A DNA stretch of 64,000 nt from positions 1-64,000 of the forward strand of contig CAWIHZ010000001.1 of the NCBI GenBank assembly GCA_963835955.1, given 5' to 3'. The translations under genes were made by a program, and so were the position numbers. The notes under the pieces were generated by a model. The model saw only the letters and a list, made by a program, of their open reading frames with translations, was not told where the DNA came from and did not search any database. Shown here one piece after another: positions 60,718 through 64,000 of the stretch. Source of the stretch: Roseiarcus sp963835955 (GTDB lineage: Bacteria; Pseudomonadota; Alphaproteobacteria; Rhizobiales; Beijerinckiaceae). Position 1 is the stretch's first letter, and the number at the start of each line of letters is the position of its first letter.

Positions 60718-62928
60718 ATGACAAGTGAAAGCAAGTGCCCGGTCGCGGGCGTCCATGCGTACACGAACCATGATTGGTGGCCGAACCAGCTCAACCTTCA
60801 GGTTCTCCACCAGCACTCCGCCCTGTCCGATCCTATGGGCGAGGAGTTCGACTACGCCAAGGAATTCAAGAGCCTCGACCTCAACGCCGTGGTCAGGGAC
60901 CTTCAGGCCCTGATGACGGATTCGCAGGATTGGTGGCCGGCCGACTTTGGCCACTACGGGGGGCTGTTCATTCGAATGGCCTGGCACAGCGCAGGCACGT
61001 ACCGCATCGGCGACGGGCGCGGCGGCGGCGGACGCGGCCAGCAGCGATTCGCGCCGCTCAACAGTTGGCCGGACAACGCGAATCTCGACAAGGCGCGCCG
61101 GTTGCTGTGGCCGATCAAGCAGAAATACGGCCGGAAAATCTCCTGGGCCGACCTTCTGATTCTCGCTGGCAACGTCGCCCTCGAGTCTATGGGCTTCAAG
61201 ACGTTCGGCTTCGGCGGCGGGCGGGTGGACACCTGGGAGCCCGACCAGGACATCTACTGGGGCCCCGAGGGCAAGTGGTTGGAGGACGAGCGCTACTCTG
61301 GCGACCGTGATCTTCAGAATCCTCTCGGCGCCGTGCAAATGGGCCTGATCTACGTCAATCCGGAAGGGCCGAACGGCAAGCCGGATCCGGTCGCCGCGGC
61401 GCGGGACATCCGCGAGACGTTCAAGCGCATGGCGATGAACGACGAGGAGACCGTCGCGCTGATTGCCGGCGGCCACACCTTCGGCAAGACCCATGGCGCC
61501 GCCAAGGACAAGGAATGGGTCGGCCCCGAACCGGAGGGCGCTCCGATCGAGGCGCAGGGCCTCGGCTGGAAGAGCAGGTTCGGCACCGGCAAGGGGGACG
61601 ACGCGACCACGAGCAATATTGAGGTCATCTGGAGCAAGACGCCGACGAAGTGGAGCAACGAGTTCTTCTCAAATCTGTTCGGCTATGAATGGGAACTGAC
61701 CAAGAGCCCGGCCGGCGCCTATCAGTGGACGCCGAAGGATGGCGCGGGCGCGGGCACGGTCCCCGATCCGCACGACCCCTCAAAGCGTCGCGCCCCCTCG
61801 ATGCTGACCACTGACCTCTCCTTGCGGCTCGACCCTGCCTACGAAAAGATCTCGAGGCGTTTCTTCGAGAATCCGGATCAGTTCGCCGACGCATTCGCCC
61901 GGGCGTGGTTCAAGCTGACGCACCGCGACATGGGTCCGGTCGTGCGCTACCTCGGCCCGCTCGTTCCGAAGGAGACGCTGGCGTGGCAGGACCCGATCCC
62001 CGCCGTGGATCATCCGCTGATCGGGGAAAAGGACATCGCCGCGCTGAAGGCGAAAATCCTCGCCTCCGGCCTGTCGGTTTCCGAGCTTGCGTCGACGGCC
62101 TGGGCGTCGGCGTCGACGTTCCGCGGCGGCGACAAGCGCGGCGGAGCGAACGGCGCGCGCATCCGCCTTAGCCCCCAGAAGGACTGGGACGTCAATGAGC
62201 CGACCCGGCTGGCGAAGGTTCTGCAGGGGCTGGAAGCAATCCAGAAGGCGTTCAACGCCACGCAGTCTGGCGGGAAAAAGGTCTCGCTGGCCGACCTGAT
62301 CGTCCTCGCCGGCGGCGCGGCGGTCGAGAAAGCCGCCAAGGACGCCGGACTGGAGGTGAAGGTCCCGTTCACGCCGGGGCGCATGGACGCGTCGCAGGAT
62401 CAAACCGACGTCGAGTCGTTCGAGCCGCTCGAACCGACGGCTGACGGCTTCCGCAACTATCTCAGCGGCAAGCAGCGCCTGTCGCCCGAGGAGCATCTGA
62501 TCGATCGGGCGCAACTCTTGACGCTGACGGCGCCTGAGTTGACGGTTCTGGTCGGCGGCCTGCGCGTGCTCGGCGCAAACGCCGGGGGGTCCAAGCACGG
62601 CGTCCTCACCAAGACGCCCGGCGCGCTGACCAACGACTTCTTCGTCAACCTGCTCGACATGGGCACGCAGTGGCGGCCGGCCGCCGGCGCCGAGGGCGTG
62701 TACGAGGGGGGCGACCGGAAAACGAACGAAGTCAAATGGACCGGAACCCGCGTCGATCTGATCTTCGGTTCGGATTCGCAACTGCGGGCGATCGCGGAAG
62801 TCTATGCGTGCGCGGACGCGAAGGAGAAGTTCGCCAAGGACTTCGCGAGGGCCTGGGCCAAAGTGATGGAACTCGACCGCTTCGACCTCGCCTCTCGCGG
62901 TGAGCCCCTCGCAATGGCGGCGGAGTAA
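60718..62928 (+). CDS. katG: Catalase-peroxidase KatG
   Basis: 736 residues. N-terminal heme domain with distal MAWHSAGTYR (Trp-His pair), adduct tyrosine in LIYVNPEGP and proximal His in GGHTFGKTHG. The C-terminal non-heme domain is complete to the end. It removes hydrogen peroxide and has broad peroxidase activity. It is divergent from oxyR and followed by a clear terminator. Confidence 0.97.
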   Translation: MTSESKCPVAGVHAYTNHDWWPNQLNLQVLHQHSALSDPMGEEFDYAKEFKSLDLNAVVRDLQALMTDSQDWWPADFGHYGGLFIRMAWHSAGTYRIGDGRGGGGRGQQRFAPLNSWPDNANLDKARRLLWPIKQKYGRKISWADLLILAGNVALESMGFKTFGFGGGRVDTWEPDQDIYWGPEGKWLEDERYSGDRDLQNPLGAVQMGLIYVNPEGPNGKPDPVAAARDIRETFKRMAMNDEETVALIAGGHTFGKTHGAAKDKEWVGPEPEGAPIEAQGLGWKSRFGTGKGDDATTSNIEVIWSKTPTKWSNEFFSNLFGYEWELTKSPAGAYQWTPKDGAGAGTVPDPHDPSKRRAPSMLTTDLSLRLDPAYEKISRRFFENPDQFADAFARAWFKLTHRDMGPVVRYLGPLVPKETLAWQDPIPAVDHPLIGEKDIAALKAKILASGLSVSELASTAWASASTFRGGDKRGGANGARIRLSPQKDWDVNEPTRLAKVLQGLEAIQKAFNATQSGGKKVSLADLIVLAGGAAVEKAAKDAGLEVKVPFTPGRMDASQDQTDVESFEPLEPTADGFRNYLSGKQRLSPEEHLIDRAQLLTLTAPELTVLVGGLRVLGANAGGSKHGVLTKTPGALTNDFFVNLLDMGTQWRPAAGAEGVYEGGDRKTNEVKWTGTRVDLIFGSDSQLRAIAEVYACADAKEKFAKDFARAWAKVMELDRFDLASRGEPLAMAAE

Positions 62929-62938
62929 CGCCGCCAGT

Positions 62939-62968
62939 CCGCGCGCCGACAGGGCGCGCGGCTTCTTT
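62939..62968 (+). terminator. Rho-independent terminator of katG
   Basis: CCGCGCGCC (62939-62947), loop GACAG, GGCGCGCGG (62953-62961), then CTTCTTT. A 9-bp GC-rich stem ten bases after the katG stop. Confidence 0.75.
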
Positions 62969-63048
62969 CGCGTGAGCGCCGGCCCCGTTTTCAGCCGCGT
63001 TTCGTGCAATTCCAGAGACTTGCGGCGCCATTTTCAGCCGACCGCAAC

Positions 63049-63275
63049 GCCCAAGCGCCCCTCCGCTCATCAGGGAAAGCAGTAAGGCGCCCGGCGCGCG
63101 CCGCGAGGGATAGCTCTGCAAATCAGGTGGAAGCCAGGGAAAGCAAAAGCGGAAGCAAAGAAAAACAAAAGGGAAGACAGGGAGAGTAAAAGGGAAGGAA
63201 GAGAAAGTTCTTTGTCTCGGTGAATCAAGGCGTTTCAAGGGCTTACGCGCGACTCCAAATAAAAAATATTCTCGC
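63049..63275 (+). repeat. CCCAAGCGCCCC module and purine tract with TTTCAA motif, copy 4
   Basis: 63049-63115 matches the module at 12332-12400 (AAGCGCCCCTCCGCT, then GGCGCCCGGCGCGCGCCGC). It is followed by a purine tract (63121-63210), GGCGTTTCAAGGGCTTACGC, CTCCAAAT and an A-run. In the 12-kb copy the module comes after the tract rather than before it, so the pieces have been shuffled. Confidence 0.6.
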
Positions 63276-63337
63276 GCCGCTTAGCGCCCCTTGACGTCCC
63301 TCCCTCTTTCTTTCGTTCTCCCGAGGCTCCTCAAACT

Positions 63338-63895
63338 GTTCTTTTAAGTTCTGAGAGGGGCTGGCGCCGTTTTCAGCCGCGGATTGCGTCTTTTCAATCG
63401 CTTGCGGCGCCATTCGGCGCCAATTCGTCGGCCGCTTGCCCTTAAGCGAGACCCGTGATCTGCGCTTCGCCCCCGGATCGATCATCCCTAAAGACGGGAT
63501 TAAGGACCGGGAGCCGGACTGGGCTTTGCTTAAGACGTTTCAGCATGGGCGTCCGCTCGGAACCGATTCCGGTTTCGAATCCGAGCAAACGAGGCGCCAG
63601 CCCCAAAACCATGCCGAGAGCTTAAGACTTCGCGTCCCTTGCCGTTGTTCAGCGTGTCAACCCGCCCGCGTGAGGCCTTAAAGCGGCCGCTGCCCTCGGC
63701 GCGCCAGGCGCGCCTCGATCCAGCGACGAGGAAGACCATAACACGACTTCTGATTTTCTCAAAGAGATTGTCGCAGAAAATTGATTTACCAAAATCGGCG
63801 CCTCCCGCCTCCTGCCCCGCCATCCCGGAGCCCGGCAAGCCGCCCACGGACCCCGTCACTCAATTGATGCGTCTCACCCGAGAGGCGCAGTCCAA
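63338..63895. repeat. Long non-coding dispersed repeat, copy 2
   Basis: Aligns with 12539-13065 from GTTCTTTTAAG to the CTCACCC-GGCGC block, with substitutions and indels. The best conserved part runs from TTGCTTAAGACGT to TCAAAGAGATTGTCG. No conserved protein frame is present. The last 100 bases of the window (63896-64000) show nothing recognisable. Confidence 0.75.
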
Positions 63896-64000
63896 AGCAA
63901 CGAAAGTGGGGAAAACTGCAAGCCGTAATACAACTCTACCCATAATGCCCAAACCCTCGCCGCAAACCCAGCCAACCTCATCCACGCCCTCTCCGGCTAA

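Overview
The window looks like chromosome of a GC-rich alphaproteobacterium, most likely order Hyphomicrobiales (Rhizobiales). The call rests on a DivL-type kinase with Tyr in its H-box, a TsaE-AmgK fusion beside MurU, the ubiE-ubiB and coaBC-dut clusters, rpsT next to an enoyl-CoA hydratase gene, and dispersed GCATGATGCGATT palindromes. No rRNA, tRNA or CRISPR array was recognised. About 50 protein genes are supported, plus remnants and non-coding repeats.

1-10.5 kb is mobile and accessory DNA: an IS630 transposase tail, a serine-recombinase operon cut at its 5' end, an IS66 remnant inserted in a P-type ATPase gene, and then a roughly 6.7-kb island against the 3' end of guaA. The island carries one minus-strand operon: a DUF1778-GNAT toxin-antitoxin pair, a TOTE-type primase-helicase, and a SWIM-SNF2 helicase. 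A near-copy of the guaA 3' end lies at 3849-3866 and the guaA end itself at 10522-10539. A 13-bp motif lies just inside both ends. I read these as att cores with integrase arm-type sites. No integrase gene is present inside.

10.5-54 kb is mostly core genome. It holds guaA; a lipid kinase; the divL-tsaE/amgK-murU operon; trpS; a gcvR-like gene; hslVU; a purine catabolism pair (allantoinase/OHCU decarboxylase fusion and guanine deaminase); rpsT; an L,D-transpeptidase; a frameshifted acyl-CoA synthetase; an M3 peptidase; cysK with an Rrf2 regulator behind coaBC-dut; ubiE-ubiB; hisB-hisH-hisA-hisF; mop facing modABC across a ModE-type operator; and a Ser/Thr kinase with a long extracytoplasmic part.

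54-64 kb holds an epimerase, small secreted proteins including an M48-like peptidase, ccmC-ccmD-ccmG, and a frameshifted oxyR divergent from katG. It ends in a long non-coding repeat that also occurs at 12.5-13.1 kb. Four genes (SWIM-SNF2, TOTE, acyl-CoA synthetase, oxyR) each show a single shift consistent with one extra base. Sequencing error, real decay and, for the two island helicases, programmed frameshifting cannot be separated from sequence alone.
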